64,000 bases of DNA from Ectothiorhodospira shaposhnikovii (GTDB lineage Bacteria > Pseudomonadota > Gammaproteobacteria > Ectothiorhodospirales > Ectothiorhodospiraceae): NCBI RefSeq assembly GCF_022227765.1, contig NZ_JAJMLZ010000009.1:62001-126000 (forward strand), in the 5' to 3' direction. The translations under genes and the position numbers were made by a program. Numbering within the stretch: position 1 is the first letter of the stretch; each line of letters opens with the position of its first letter. Below are positions 16,635-26,077 of this stretch, piece by piece. A model generated the notes under the pieces. The model searched no databases. It saw nothing but the letters and a program-made list of their open reading frames with translations, and was not told the DNA's origin.

Positions 16635-18392
16635 TCAACGCCGACGCGGCGGCAGGATGTCGGTGATCGAGCCGTGGGCCACCTCCGCCGCAAAGCAGAG
16701 GGTTTCCGACAGGGTGGGATGGGGATGCACCGTCAGCCCCAGATCCTCCACGTCCGCCCCCATCTCCAGTGCCAGCAGGGCCTCGGCAATCAGTTCCCCC
16801 GCGTTGGGGCCGACGATCCCGGCACCGATCACCCGCTGCTGGTCATCCAGCAGCAGTTTGGTCATGCCGGCCTCGCCCCCCACGCTGAGGGCACGACCAC
16901 TGGCCGCCCAGGGGAAGACCGCCTTGGTGTACTCGATCCCCTCCGCCTTGGCCTTCGTCTCGGTCAGCCCCATCCAGGCCACTTCCGGATGGGTATAGGC
17001 CACGCTGGGGATGGCTCGGGCATCGAAGTGGGATTTTTTCCCGGCCGCCGCCTCGGCGGCCACCTTGGCTTCATGGGTGGCCTTGTGTGCCAGCATGGGG
17101 CCACCCACCACATCGCCGACGGCGAAGATGTGTTCGACGTTGGTCCGCATCTGCCGGTCCACCTTGATGAAGCCGTGTTCGTCCACCTGAATGCCCGCCG
17201 CCTCGGCGTCGATCCGACCGCCGTTGGGCAGACGCCCCACCGCCACCAGCACCCGGTCGAAGGTGTCCTGTTCCGGGGCCTTGCCGCCCTCGAACCAGAC
17301 CCGGATACCCTCGTCCACGGCCTGGGCGCGCGCCACCCGGGTACCGGTGAAGATATTCTCGTAACGGTCCTTAAGCCGCTTTTCCAGCGGCTTGACCAGG
17401 TCCCGGTCGGCGCCGGGCATCAGATCCTTGGACAGCTCGCAGACCGTCACCTTCGACCCCAGGGCATCGTAGACGCAGGCCATCTCCAGCCCGATGATGC
17501 CGCCCCCCACCACCAGCAGACGATCGGGGATGTCCTGAAGCGTCAGGGCGCCGGTGGAATCCATCACCCGCGGATCCTCCCAGGGAAATCCGGGCAGATG
17601 CACGGGCCGGGAGCCCACGGCGATGATGGCCTGTTCAAAACGAATCCGCTGTTCGCCGCCATCCACGGCCACGGTCAGGGTATGGGGCGAGGTGAAACGT
17701 CCCACGCCCTGCACCACCCTGACCTTGCGCTGTCCGGCCAGATGCCGCAGACCGCCGGTGAGCTTGCCCACCACGCCGTCCTTGTAGGCCGCCAGCGCGG
17801 GCAGATCGATCCGAGGCGTACCGAAATGGATGCCGTGGCGGGCAAAGTCCTTCGCCTCGTCGATCACCTGGGCCGCGTGGAGCAGGGCCTTGGAGGGGAT
17901 GCAGCCCACGTTGAGACACACGCCGCCGATCTGTGGATACCGCTCCACCATGACCACGTCCAGGCCCAGATCAGCGGCACGAAAGGCGGCGGTATACCCC
18001 CCGGGGCCGGAGCCCAGCACCAGCAGGCCGCAGTGGATGTCCGCGTCATCGGTCGGCTCGGAGACCGGCCGGGGACGGCTGGGCGGCGTTTCGGGGCGCG
18101 GCGCGGCAGCGGCCGGCGCCGTGGTGTCTTCCCGTGGGGGGGATTCGGCGGTATCGGTTTCCAGTTCCAGGATGGCCGTGCCCTGGGAGACCTTGTCGCC
18201 CTTTTTCACCAGCAGTGTGCCAATGGTCCCCGCCGTCGGGGCGGGAATGTCGATGGAGGCCTTGTCGGACTCCAGGGTGATGAGTGGGTCTTCGGGTTTG
18301 ACGGTATCGCCCGGGGCGACGAGGATGTCGATGATTTCCACATCCTTGAAATCGCCGATATCGGGGACCTGGATGGTGCGTGTCTGAGCCAT
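16635..18392 (-). CDS. lpdA: Dihydrolipoyl dehydrogenase (E3) with N-terminal lipoyl domain
   Basis: A 585-residue E3 of the pyruvate dehydrogenase complex. Residues 1-80 are a lipoyl domain with the target Lys in LESDKASIDIPAP, then an Ala/Pro linker, then the flavoprotein: LLVLGSGPGGYTAAFRAADL, the redox disulfide in GGVCLNVGCIPSKALLH, NAD-binding VVGGGIIGLEMACV, FAD motif FAVGDVVGGPMLAHKA, and the catalytic HPHPTLSE. E3 with its own lipoyl domain is typical of several beta- and gammaproteobacteria. AAGGAG precedes the ATG at 18392. It is the last gene of aceE-aceF-lpdA. Confidence 0.97.
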   Translation of the reverse strand: MAQTRTIQVPDIGDFKDVEIIDILVAPGDTVKPEDPLITLESDKASIDIPAPTAGTIGTLLVKKGDKVSQGTAILELETDTAESPPREDTTAPAAAAPRPETPPSRPRPVSEPTDDADIHCGLLVLGSGPGGYTAAFRAADLGLDVVMVERYPQIGGVCLNVGCIPSKALLHAAQVIDEAKDFARHGIHFGTPRIDLPALAAYKDGVVGKLTGGLRHLAGQRKVRVVQGVGRFTSPHTLTVAVDGGEQRIRFEQAIIAVGSRPVHLPGFPWEDPRVMDSTGALTLQDIPDRLLVVGGGIIGLEMACVYDALGSKVTVCELSKDLMPGADRDLVKPLEKRLKDRYENIFTGTRVARAQAVDEGIRVWFEGGKAPEQDTFDRVLVAVGRLPNGGRIDAEAAGIQVDEHGFIKVDRQMRTNVEHIFAVGDVVGGPMLAHKATHEAKVAAEAAAGKKSHFDARAIPSVAYTHPEVAWMGLTETKAKAEGIEYTKAVFPWAASGRALSVGGEAGMTKLLLDDQQRVIGAGIVGPNAGELIAEALLALEMGADVEDLGLTVHPHPTLSETLCFAAEVAHGSITDILPPRRR

Positions 18393-18456
18393 GAATTCAA
18401 CACTCCTTCTTTGCCGTTTCAAACTGCCCATGAATACCCGTGGGAGCGGGCCGCTG

Positions 18457-19785
18457 CTACAGCAGCATGCGCCGCATGTCCGACAGCAGACCGCTCAGAC
18501 AGTGGGTGAAACGGGCGCCCAAGGCACCGTCGATGACCCGGTGATCATAGGACAGGGCCAGCGGCAGGATCAGCCGCGGCACAAAGGCCTCGCCGTCCCA
18601 TACCGGCTGCATCCTGGCCCGGGAGACGGCGAGAATCGCCACCTCCGGCGCATTGACGATGGGTGTGAACTGGGTGCCGCCGATCCCCCCCAGGCTGGTG
18701 ATGGTGATGCAGCCGCCCTGCATGTCGTCGGGCTTGAGCCGCCGCTTGCGGGCCTTTTCGGAAACCTCGGCCACCTCCCTGGCCAATTCCACCAGGCTCT
18801 TGCGATCCACATCCCGGATCACCGGGACCACCAGACCATCCGGGGTGTCCACGGCGATGCCCAGGTGAAAGTACTGTTTCAGGATCAGGTTTTCCCCGGC
18901 GGTATCCAGCGAGGCATTGACCCTGGGATGCGCCTTCAGGGCCGAGACCAGGGCCTTCATCAGGAACACCAGGAAGGTGATTTTCACGTCCTTGTCCTTG
19001 TATTCCGCCACCAGGGACTTGCGGAAGGCATCCAGCTCGGTGATGTCCGCCTCGTCGAACTGGGTAACATGGGGGATGTTCACCCAGTTGCGGTGCAGAT
19101 TCTCGCCGGTGAGACGGTTGATGCGGGTCAGGGCCTGGGTTTTGACCGGGCCGAACCGGGAGAAATCGATCTCCGGGGGGCGTGCCAGTCCGGGCAGGGC
19201 CGGCGGCGCGGCCAGGGTGCGCTTGACGAAGGCCTGCACATCCTCCTTGAGAATACGCCCCTTGCGGCCCTTGCCTTCCACCTTGCCCAGATCCACCCCC
19301 AGTTCGCGGGCGAACCGGCGCACCCCCGGAGAGGCCAGGGCCTTGCGAAAGGCCGCCTCGTCCACCATCCCCGCCGTGGGGGAAGGTCTCGGACCGGGCG
19401 TGGATGCCGGGGCTTCGTCCCGGACGGCCTCCCGGGATCTCTCCGGCTCGGGCGCCGGGGCCTGAGCCGTTTCCGGCCGGGGGGGGGCTGCCTGTTGCGG
19501 CGACGGTTCCGGGGTCTTGTCAGGCGTTGGCGTCTTACCCCCCGCTTCCGGTTCCAGATCCAGAATGGCCGCCCCCTGGGAGACCCGATCCCCCACCTTG
19601 ACCTTCAGACCCTTCACGGTCCCGGCCTGGGGGGCCGGGATGTCGATGGACGCCTTGTCCGATTCCAGGGTGATCAGCGGATCCTCCAGCTTGACCGTAT
19701 CCCCCTCTCCCACCAGCACCTCGATGATTTCCACGTCCTTGAAGTCACCGATGTCGGGGACCTTGATTTCAACCACGTTGCCCAT
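18457..19785 (-). CDS. aceF: Pyruvate dehydrogenase E2, dihydrolipoyl acetyltransferase
   Basis: A 442-residue E2 core protein. It has one lipoyl domain (Lys in TLESDKASIDIPAPQAG), a long Pro/Ala-rich linker (about 85-145), a peripheral subunit-binding domain (ALASPGVRRFARELGVDLGK, GRKGRILKEDV) and the catalytic domain with PHVTQFDEADITEL and the active-site HRVIDGALGARF. Its single lipoyl domain contrasts with three in E. coli, but the E3 here carries a second. AAGGAG lies 7 bases before the ATG at 19785. Confidence 0.97.
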   Translation of the reverse strand: MGNVVEIKVPDIGDFKDVEIIEVLVGEGDTVKLEDPLITLESDKASIDIPAPQAGTVKGLKVKVGDRVSQGAAILDLEPEAGGKTPTPDKTPEPSPQQAAPPRPETAQAPAPEPERSREAVRDEAPASTPGPRPSPTAGMVDEAAFRKALASPGVRRFARELGVDLGKVEGKGRKGRILKEDVQAFVKRTLAAPPALPGLARPPEIDFSRFGPVKTQALTRINRLTGENLHRNWVNIPHVTQFDEADITELDAFRKSLVAEYKDKDVKITFLVFLMKALVSALKAHPRVNASLDTAGENLILKQYFHLGIAVDTPDGLVVPVIRDVDRKSLVELAREVAEVSEKARKRRLKPDDMQGGCITITSLGGIGGTQFTPIVNAPEVAILAVSRARMQPVWDGEAFVPRLILPLALSYDHRVIDGALGARFTHCLSGLLSDMRRMLL

Positions 19786-19883
19786 GGCGCAACTCCTTTG
19801 AGAAATTGGATTCACCGGCGGCGGCAGGCAACGGGACGGCCGCGCCGGCCGGTGATGCATGTCAATGGATGCGACCCGGCGCC

Positions 19884-22550
19884 TCAGGCGCGCAGGGGAT
19901 TGGGTTTGTCCACGTCGATTTCATATTTGGCGATGGCCTCGCTGACCCGCTCCACCGGGATACGGCCTTCATCCGCCAGGGCCTTGAGGGCGGCCAGGGC
20001 GACGTAGTAGCGATCCACTTCGAAATGGTGGCGCAGCCGGGAACGCAGGTCACTGCGGCCGAAGCCGTCGGTGCCCAGCACCGTGTAACGTCCCGGGACC
20101 CAGGCCCGGATCTGATCGGCAAAGGCCCTGACATAATCGGTGGAGGCCACCACCGGCCCCTGACGACCCGTCAGGCATTGACTGACCCAGCTCCGGCGGG
20201 GTTCGGCCTCGGGATGCAGCAGGTTCCAGCGCTCCGTGTCACGGCCGTCCCGAGCCAGCTCGTTGAAGCTGGTGGCACTCCAGATATCCGCTTCCACGCC
20301 GAAGTCGTTGAGGAGCAGTTCGGCGGCGGCAATCACCTCCTGCAGGATGGTGCCCGAACCCAGGAGCTGGACCCTCGGCTCACCCGATCCTCCTTCCCGG
20401 AGCAGGTACAGCCCCTTGCGGATCCCCTCCTGTGCCCCTTCCGGCATGGCCGGCTGAGGGTAGTTCTCGTTCATCACGGTGATGTAATAGAAAACACTTT
20501 CCTGGTTGACATACATGCGGCGCAGGCCGTCATGGAGGATCACCGCCAGCTCATAGGCAAAGGTGGGGTCGTAACTGATGCAGTTGGGCACGTTGGCCGC
20601 CATCAGATGGCTATGGCCGTCCTGATGCTGCAGCCCCTCGCCCGAGAGGGTGGTGCGACCGGCGGTCCCCCCCATGAGGAAACCCCGGGCCTGCATATCG
20701 CCCGCGGCCCAGATGAGGTCTCCCACCCGCTGGAAGCCGAACATGGAATAGAAGATGTAGAAGGGGATCATGCTCACCCCATGGACACTGTAAGCGGTGG
20801 CCGCCGCCGTCCAGGAGGACACGGCGCCGGCCTCGTTGATGCCCTCTTCCAGGATCTGCCCCTTCTTGTCTTCCCTGTAGAACATCACCTGGTCCTTGTC
20901 CTGGGGCGTATAGAGCTGCCCCACGGAGGAGTAGATCCCCAACTGCCGGAACAGCCCTTCCATGCCGAAGGTGCGGGCCTCGTCCGGCACGATGGGGACG
21001 ATGTGATGGCCGATCTTCTTGTCCCGGATCAGCTGGGTGAGCATGCGCACCAGCGCCATGGTGGTGGACAGCTCGCGCTCTCCGGAGGACTCCATGGCGG
21101 CGTCGAACAGGGAGAGATCCGGGATCTCCAGGGGCGCCACCGAGGACTTGCGCACCGGCAGAAAGCCGCCCAGGGCCTTGCGCCGTTCATGCATGTAGCG
21201 CATTTCCGGGGCATCCTCCGGTGGCTTGATGTACTCCATCCGTTCCACCTGTTCATCGGTGAGCGGGATGCTGAAGCGGCTGCGGAAAGTCTTGAGTTCG
21301 TCCATGCCCAGCTTCTTCTGCTGATGGGCGCGCATCTGCCCCTCGCCGGCGGACCCCATGCCGTAGCCTTTCACGGTCTGGGCCAGGATCACGGTGGGCT
21401 GGCCGACGTGGTTGACCGCCGCGTGGTAGGCGGCGAAGACCTTGAAGGGATCATGCCCACCCCGGTTCAGACGCCAGACGTCGTCATCGGACATGTTGGC
21501 CACCATGGCCTTGAGTTCGGGATATTTGCCGAAGAAATGCTCCCGCACATAGGCACCGTCCTTGGCCTTGTAGTTCTGATAATCCCCGTCCACGGCCTCC
21601 ATCATGCGCTGCTTGAGCAGGCCCTTGGTGTCCTTGGCCAGCAACGGATCCCAGTAGCTACCCCAGAGGACCTTGATGACATTCCATCCGGCGCCCCGGA
21701 ACACGGCCTCCAGTTCCTGCACGATCTTGCCGTTGCCCCGCACCGGCCCGTCCAGACGCTGCAGGTTGCAGTTGACCACGAAGATCAGGTTGTCCAGCCT
21801 TTCCCGGGCCGCCAGGGAGATGGCGCCCAGGGTTTCGGGTTCGTCGGTCTCGCCGTCGCCGATGAAGCACCAGACCTTGCGATCCCGACTGCTGGCCAGT
21901 TCGCGGTCGTTCATGTACTTCATGAAGCGGGCCTGCATGATGGCGGCGATGGGGCCAAGCCCCATGCTGACGGTGGGAAACTGCCAGTAATCGGGCATCA
22001 GCCAGGGGTGGGGATAGGACGACAGTCCGCCGCCGCCCACTTCCTGACGGAAGCGGTCCAGCTGGGCTTCGGTCAGGCGCCCTTCCAGGTAGGAACGGGC
22101 ATAGATGCCGGGGGCGGAATGACCCTGGACGAACAGCAGATCACCGCCATGCTCATGGGAAGGGGCGCGCCAGAAGTGATTGAAGCCCACGTCATAGAGG
22201 GTGGCGGCGGAAGCGAAACTGGCGATATGCCCACCCAGCTCGGTGCTGATACGATTGGCCTTGACCACCATCATCAGGGCATTCCAGCGGATGTAGGAAC
22301 GGATCCGATGCTCCAGCTCCGCGTCACCGGGAAATTCCGGTTCCAGATGGGGCGGAATGGTATTCACGTAGGCGGTATTGGCGGAATACGGCAGGAAGGC
22401 GCCGGAGCGCCTGGCCTGGTCCACCAGACGTTCCAGCAGGTAATGGGCCCGTTCCGGGCCATCGGCCTGGATCACCGCTTCCAGGGCATCGAGCCATTCA
22501 TGGGTTTCCTGAGTATCCAGATCCTGGAGTTGCTGCTGCGCGGTCATCAC
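19884..22550 (-). CDS. aceE: Pyruvate dehydrogenase E1, homodimeric type
   Basis: An 888-residue thiamine-diphosphate enzyme that decarboxylates pyruvate and acetylates the lipoyl group of E2. The N-terminal DTQETHEWLDALEAVI, HFWRAPSHEHGGDLLFVQGH, the ThDP motif CFIGDGETDEPETLGAI, the pyruvate-site LAQTVKGYGMGSAGEGQ, and the C-terminal TDGFGRSDLR all match the AceE family and length. It heads the aceE-aceF-lpdA operon and is divergent from pyrC. Confidence 0.98.
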   Translation of the reverse strand: MMTAQQQLQDLDTQETHEWLDALEAVIQADGPERAHYLLERLVDQARRSGAFLPYSANTAYVNTIPPHLEPEFPGDAELEHRIRSYIRWNALMMVVKANRISTELGGHIASFASAATLYDVGFNHFWRAPSHEHGGDLLFVQGHSAPGIYARSYLEGRLTEAQLDRFRQEVGGGGLSSYPHPWLMPDYWQFPTVSMGLGPIAAIMQARFMKYMNDRELASSRDRKVWCFIGDGETDEPETLGAISLAARERLDNLIFVVNCNLQRLDGPVRGNGKIVQELEAVFRGAGWNVIKVLWGSYWDPLLAKDTKGLLKQRMMEAVDGDYQNYKAKDGAYVREHFFGKYPELKAMVANMSDDDVWRLNRGGHDPFKVFAAYHAAVNHVGQPTVILAQTVKGYGMGSAGEGQMRAHQQKKLGMDELKTFRSRFSIPLTDEQVERMEYIKPPEDAPEMRYMHERRKALGGFLPVRKSSVAPLEIPDLSLFDAAMESSGERELSTTMALVRMLTQLIRDKKIGHHIVPIVPDEARTFGMEGLFRQLGIYSSVGQLYTPQDKDQVMFYREDKKGQILEEGINEAGAVSSWTAAATAYSVHGVSMIPFYIFYSMFGFQRVGDLIWAAGDMQARGFLMGGTAGRTTLSGEGLQHQDGHSHLMAANVPNCISYDPTFAYELAVILHDGLRRMYVNQESVFYYITVMNENYPQPAMPEGAQEGIRKGLYLLREGGSGEPRVQLLGSGTILQEVIAAAELLLNDFGVEADIWSATSFNELARDGRDTERWNLLHPEAEPRRSWVSQCLTGRQGPVVASTDYVRAFADQIRAWVPGRYTVLGTDGFGRSDLRSRLRHHFEVDRYYVALAALKALADEGRIPVERVSEAIAKYEIDVDKPNPLRA

Positions 22551-22857
22551 TTTTTCTCCATCCAGTCCCCCTGCGTGACGGGCGCGCGCGGGCGCACCCC
22601 ATGGGGGTGTGGTTCAGACAAAACGGGGTACTTGCTGATATCATTCGGACCGGACTTTTATTATTTTTATGTCCATATCAAATCTCGACCTGAAACGCGG
22701 CAATTCGGTTCACATCGAGCGGTAAATTCATCGTCGGACCGTGCCGTTCGTTCAATCATGTTCTAGCTTTTATGCCGGCAGGTCAAGGAATCGGAACACC
22801 GCTTTTCATGCTTCACTGCAACACATTTCTGCAATAAAAACAGGAAACAGCGACACA
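22551..22857. promoter_or_regulatory. Divergent aceE / pyrC promoter region
   Basis: No gene is seen in these 307 bases. The stretch 22650-22690 is markedly AT-rich (CTTTTATTATTTTTATGTCC and flanks) in otherwise GC-rich DNA and is the best place for the aceE promoter on the minus strand. A second AT-rich patch directly precedes pyrC (GCAATAAAAACAGGAAACAG), containing its ribosome-binding site. No clear PdhR-type palindrome was found. Confidence 0.45.
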
Positions 22858-23901
22858 ATGACGACAATCCAGGAACTGCGTATCAGACGCCCCGATGACT
22901 GGCATTTGCATGTGCGGGACGGGAGCGCCCTTGATAGTGCAGTGCCGCATACGGCCAGATGTTTCGGCCGCGCCATCATCATGCCCAATCTCAAGCCGCC
23001 GATCGTGAATGTGGAGCAGGCCATCGCCTATCGCCGGCGTATTCTCGATGCCGTGCCGGCGGGGATGTCATTCGAACCATTGATGACAATTTACCTCACC
23101 GACAAGACCTCGCCGGAAGAGATCAAAAAGGCGGTGGACAGCGGGATCATCTTCGGTGTGAAGCTGTATCCGGCCGGTGCCACCACCCATTCCGATGCCG
23201 GCGTGACCGATATCCGCCACACCTACCCCACCCTTCAGGCGATGCAGGATCTGGGGCTGCCGCTGATGATCCATGGCGAGGCCACGGACCCGGGCGTGGA
23301 CGTGTTCGATCGGGAAGCGGTGTTCATCGATCAGGTGCTGGCGCCACTGGTGGAACGCTTCCAGGGCCTGAAGGTGGTCCTTGAACACATCACCACGGCC
23401 CAGGCGGTGGCGTTCGTGCGCCAGGCACCGGACCGCGTGGCCGCCACGGTCACCCCCCAGCACATCCTCATGAACCGCAATGCCTTGTTCCAGGGCGGTC
23501 TGCGGCCCCATCATTACTGCCTGCCGGTGCTCAAGCGCGAAACCCATCGGGCAGCCATCATGGCGGTTCTGGCGGAGGGACATCCCCGCTTCTTCCTGGG
23601 TACCGACAGTGCGCCCCATCCCAAGGGCGCCAAGGAATCCGCCTGCGGCTGTGCCGGCATCTTCAGCGCCCCGGCTGCCATCGAACTCTATGCCGAGGCC
23701 TTCGAGCAGGCCGGCGCCCTGGACAAGCTGGAAGGGTTTGCCAGCCTGTTCGGCCCCGCCTTCCATGGCCTGCCGGTGAACGATGACTACATCACCCTGC
23801 GGCGGGAAACCTGGACGGTGCCGGAGGCCTACCCCTTCGCGGACGCCACGGTCGTGCCCATGCGGGCCGGCGGCACGCTGGACTGGAAGCTGGTAGTCTA
23901 G
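22858..23901 (+). CDS. pyrC: Dihydroorotase (class II)
   Basis: A 347-residue zinc amidohydrolase that cyclises carbamoyl aspartate in pyrimidine synthesis. Metal-site motifs are [13 protein letters not shown] (HxH), [17 protein letters not shown] (carboxylated Lys region), [19 protein letters not shown] and [14 protein letters not shown]. Length and sequence match the E. coli PyrC type. AGGAAACAG precedes the ATG at 22858. It is followed at once by rnt. Confidence 0.98.
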   Translation: MTTIQELRIRRPDDWHLHVRDGSALDSAVPHTARCFGRAIIMPNLKPPIVNVEQAIAYRRRILDAVPAGMSFEPLMTIYLTDKTSPEEIKKAVDSGIIFGVKLYPAGATTHSDAGVTDIRHTYPTLQAMQDLGLPLMIHGEATDPGVDVFDREAVFIDQVLAPLVERFQGLKVVLEHITTAQAVAFVRQAPDRVAATVTPQHILMNRNALFQGGLRPHHYCLPVLKRETHRAAIMAVLAEGHPRFFLGTDSAPHPKGAKESACGCAGIFSAPAAIELYAEAFEQAGALDKLEGFASLFGPAFHGLPVNDDYITLRRETWTVPEAYPFADATVVPMRAGGTLDWKLVV

Positions 23902-23905
23902 CGCC

Positions 23906-24559
23906 ATGACAGACGAACTGAACTTCCGCCCCATGGGCAATCGTTTCCGTGGTTTTCTGCCCGTGGTGGTGGATGTTGAAACCGGCGGCTTCAATCCCAA
24001 AACCGACGCCCTGCTGCAGATCGCGGCCGTGTTCCTGCGCATGGACAAGGACGGCTTCATCCAGCGGGACCGGACCCTGTCCTGCCATGTCCAGCCCTTC
24101 GAGGGGGCCAACATGGATCCCAAGTCCCTGGAAGTGAACGGGATCAATCCCTGGCACCCCCTGCGTATCGCCCTGCCCGAGGACGAGGCCCTGCAACGGG
24201 TGTTTCGTGAGGTCCGCCAGGACATCAAGCGCAATCACTGTACCCGGGCCATCCTGGTGGGGCACAACGCCGGCTTCGACCTGGCCTTCGTCAACGCCAC
24301 CGCGGAGCGGGCCCAGGTGAAGCGAAACCCCTTTCACCCCTTCAGCAACCTGGACACCGTCACCCTGTCGGCACTGGCCTACGGCCAGACCGTGCTGGCC
24401 AAGGCGGTGAAGGAGGCCGGCCTGCCCTGGGACAACTCGGAAGCCCATTCCGCCACCTACGACGCGGAAAAGACGGCCGACATCTTCTGCGATGTGATGA
24501 ACCGGTGGAACCGGCAGATACTGCCGCTGGAGGCGTCCGCCATGGACAAGGCCTTGTGA
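23906..24559 (+). CDS. rnt: Ribonuclease T
   Basis: A 217-residue DEDDh 3'-5' exoribonuclease that trims tRNA and other stable RNA ends. The catalytic residues are in [20 protein letters not shown] (Asp, Glu), [13 protein letters not shown] (Asp) and [14 protein letters not shown] (His, Asp). The start four bases after the pyrC stop suggests a pyrC-rnt unit, an arrangement common in this group. Confidence 0.97.
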   Translation: MTDELNFRPMGNRFRGFLPVVVDVETGGFNPKTDALLQIAAVFLRMDKDGFIQRDRTLSCHVQPFEGANMDPKSLEVNGINPWHPLRIALPEDEALQRVFREVRQDIKRNHCTRAILVGHNAGFDLAFVNATAERAQVKRNPFHPFSNLDTVTLSALAYGQTVLAKAVKEAGLPWDNSEAHSATYDAEKTADIFCDVMNRWNRQILPLEASAMDKAL

Positions 24560-24577
24560 GTTCCTTATAAGAGAATC

Positions 24578-25552
24578 ATGGATCCACAGCGAGAACTTCA
24601 GATGCCGCCGCCGCTGTCCATTCTGGTCGTTGACGACATGCAGTACAGCCGGACCGTGCTCAAGAATACCCTGGAGCGCATCGGCTATGACGATGTCAGG
24701 CTGGCGGGATCCGCCGCGGAAGCGCTGGACGCACTCACCCTGAGACGGGCGGACGTGGTGATCGCGGACTGGGTCATGCCGGAGATGAACGGCCTGGAGC
24801 TGGCGGCGGCCATTCGCCGGCAGGATGAGGAGGCCGGACGCTACACCTCCATCATCCTGTTCACATCCAAGGATGAGGACAAGGCCATGTTGCAGGCCTT
24901 CCATGAGGGTGCCGACGACTTTCTCACCAAACCGATCCAGGATGTCCAACTGGCGGCACGCATCTATGCCGCCGGGCGGATTGCCATGCTGCAGAATCGC
25001 CTGATGGAAACTTCCGCAGCGCTGGAAACGGCCAACCGGCTGCTGGAGCACCAATCCACCACGGATCTCATCACCGGCCTGGCCAACCAGCGAGCCCTGA
25101 ATCAGCGCCTGGAGGCACTGGTGCTGGAAACCCAGGCCCGGGGCGGAGGGTTCTGCCTGGCCCTGGTCAGCCTGGATCAGCAGGACGAGGCGCAGGTATC
25201 ACCTTTTGAGGATCTGAGTTCGGAGGTGCTGCTGGGCTTTGCCAAGCGTCTGCGCCTGGCGGTTCGCCCCACGGACCTGGTGGCCAGGGTCGGCGAGGAG
25301 GAGTTTGCCTTGCTGATGCATGTGCATTCTCCCCGGGATTTCAATCGGGATCTGTTCAAGCGGGTGCTGACCAGCATCACCCGGGACGGTATCCAGACCT
25401 CCGAAGGGGCGGTACCGGTCCTGGTGTCCATCGGTGCCCACTTTCATCAGTCGGATCAGCCGCTGATGACCATCCGGGAACTGATGAAGCAGACCCGGAG
25501 CAACCTGGATCAGGCCCGGGGTCAGAGCGGCACCCGGGTGGTGGTGACCTGA
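24578..25552 (+). CDS. Response regulator with degenerate GGDEF domain
   Basis: A 324-residue two-domain protein. The receiver domain (13-130) is complete: Asp19/Asp20, phospho-acceptor Asp64 (VIADWVMPEMNG), Thr96 and Lys118. A helix (135-160) links it to a GGDEF fold starting DLITGLANQRALNQRL. The catalytic GG(D/E)EF is replaced by GEEEF (VGEEEFALL, 238-246), and the fold lacks other conserved cyclase residues, so it is probably not an active diguanylate cyclase. It may bind c-di-GMP or GTP or act by dimerisation. It follows rnt by 18 bases. Confidence 0.85.
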   Translation: MDPQRELQMPPPLSILVVDDMQYSRTVLKNTLERIGYDDVRLAGSAAEALDALTLRRADVVIADWVMPEMNGLELAAAIRRQDEEAGRYTSIILFTSKDEDKAMLQAFHEGADDFLTKPIQDVQLAARIYAAGRIAMLQNRLMETSAALETANRLLEHQSTTDLITGLANQRALNQRLEALVLETQARGGGFCLALVSLDQQDEAQVSPFEDLSSEVLLGFAKRLRLAVRPTDLVARVGEEEFALLMHVHSPRDFNRDLFKRVLTSITRDGIQTSEGAVPVLVSIGAHFHQSDQPLMTIRELMKQTRSNLDQARGQSGTRVVVT

Positions 25553-25565
25553 CCGGCGCCGCCTA

Positions 25566-25886
25566 TCACGCCTCCCCGGCGGCTTCCTTGACCATCTGTT
25601 GCAGTTCACCGGACTCGAACATCTCCAGGGTGATGTCGCAGCCGCCGATCAGCTCACCCTTGATGTAGATCTGCGGAAACGTGGGCCAGTCGGCAAAGCC
25701 GGGCAGCGCCTGCATGATCTCCTGATCCGCCAGGACATTCACATAGGCAAAGGGTGCCCCGCAGGCCTTGAGCGCGGTGGCGGCCCGATTGGAGAAACCG
25801 CACATGGGGAACTGGGGCGTCCCCTTCATGTAAATGATGACGGGGTTTTCCTCCACCTGCTGCCTGATACGATCCAGAGCGTCCAC
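25566..25886 (-). CDS. grxD: Monothiol glutaredoxin (Grx4/GrxD type)
   Basis: A 106-residue CGFS glutaredoxin. IIYMKGTPQFPMCGFSNRAA carries the active site (Cys29), with the glutathione-contact segments ADWPTFPQIYIKGELIGGCD. Members carry and deliver [2Fe-2S] clusters with BolA partners. The GTG at 25886 is chosen because GAGG lies about 9 bases upstream and the protein then has the usual length; upstream in-frame codons look non-coding. Confidence 0.94.
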   Translation of the reverse strand: MDALDRIRQQVEENPVIIYMKGTPQFPMCGFSNRAATALKACGAPFAYVNVLADQEIMQALPGFADWPTFPQIYIKGELIGGCDITLEMFESGELQQMVKEAAGEA

Positions 25887-25933
25887 TTCGTTTGACCTCG
25901 TGTTGATGAAAAGCCCCAGCCGGGGCAAATTCC

Positions 25934-25959
25934 GTCACTCCCGCTTGCGCGGGAATGAC
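25934..25959. repeat. REP-like element, half copy
   Basis: GTCACTCCCGC-TTGC-GCGGGAATGAC is a single palindromic unit of the element at 3503-3585, lying between grxD and the amidotransferase gene. Confidence 0.7.
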
Positions 25960-26077
25960 TCCCTTCAAATGGAAAGTGAATTCCGCATAAAAACGACTTG
26001 GTTCAACACACCGTTGACCGACTCAACATGATTGGACATCAGAGCATGACCATTGGTTTGTTCCCGGGCGCCGGCGC

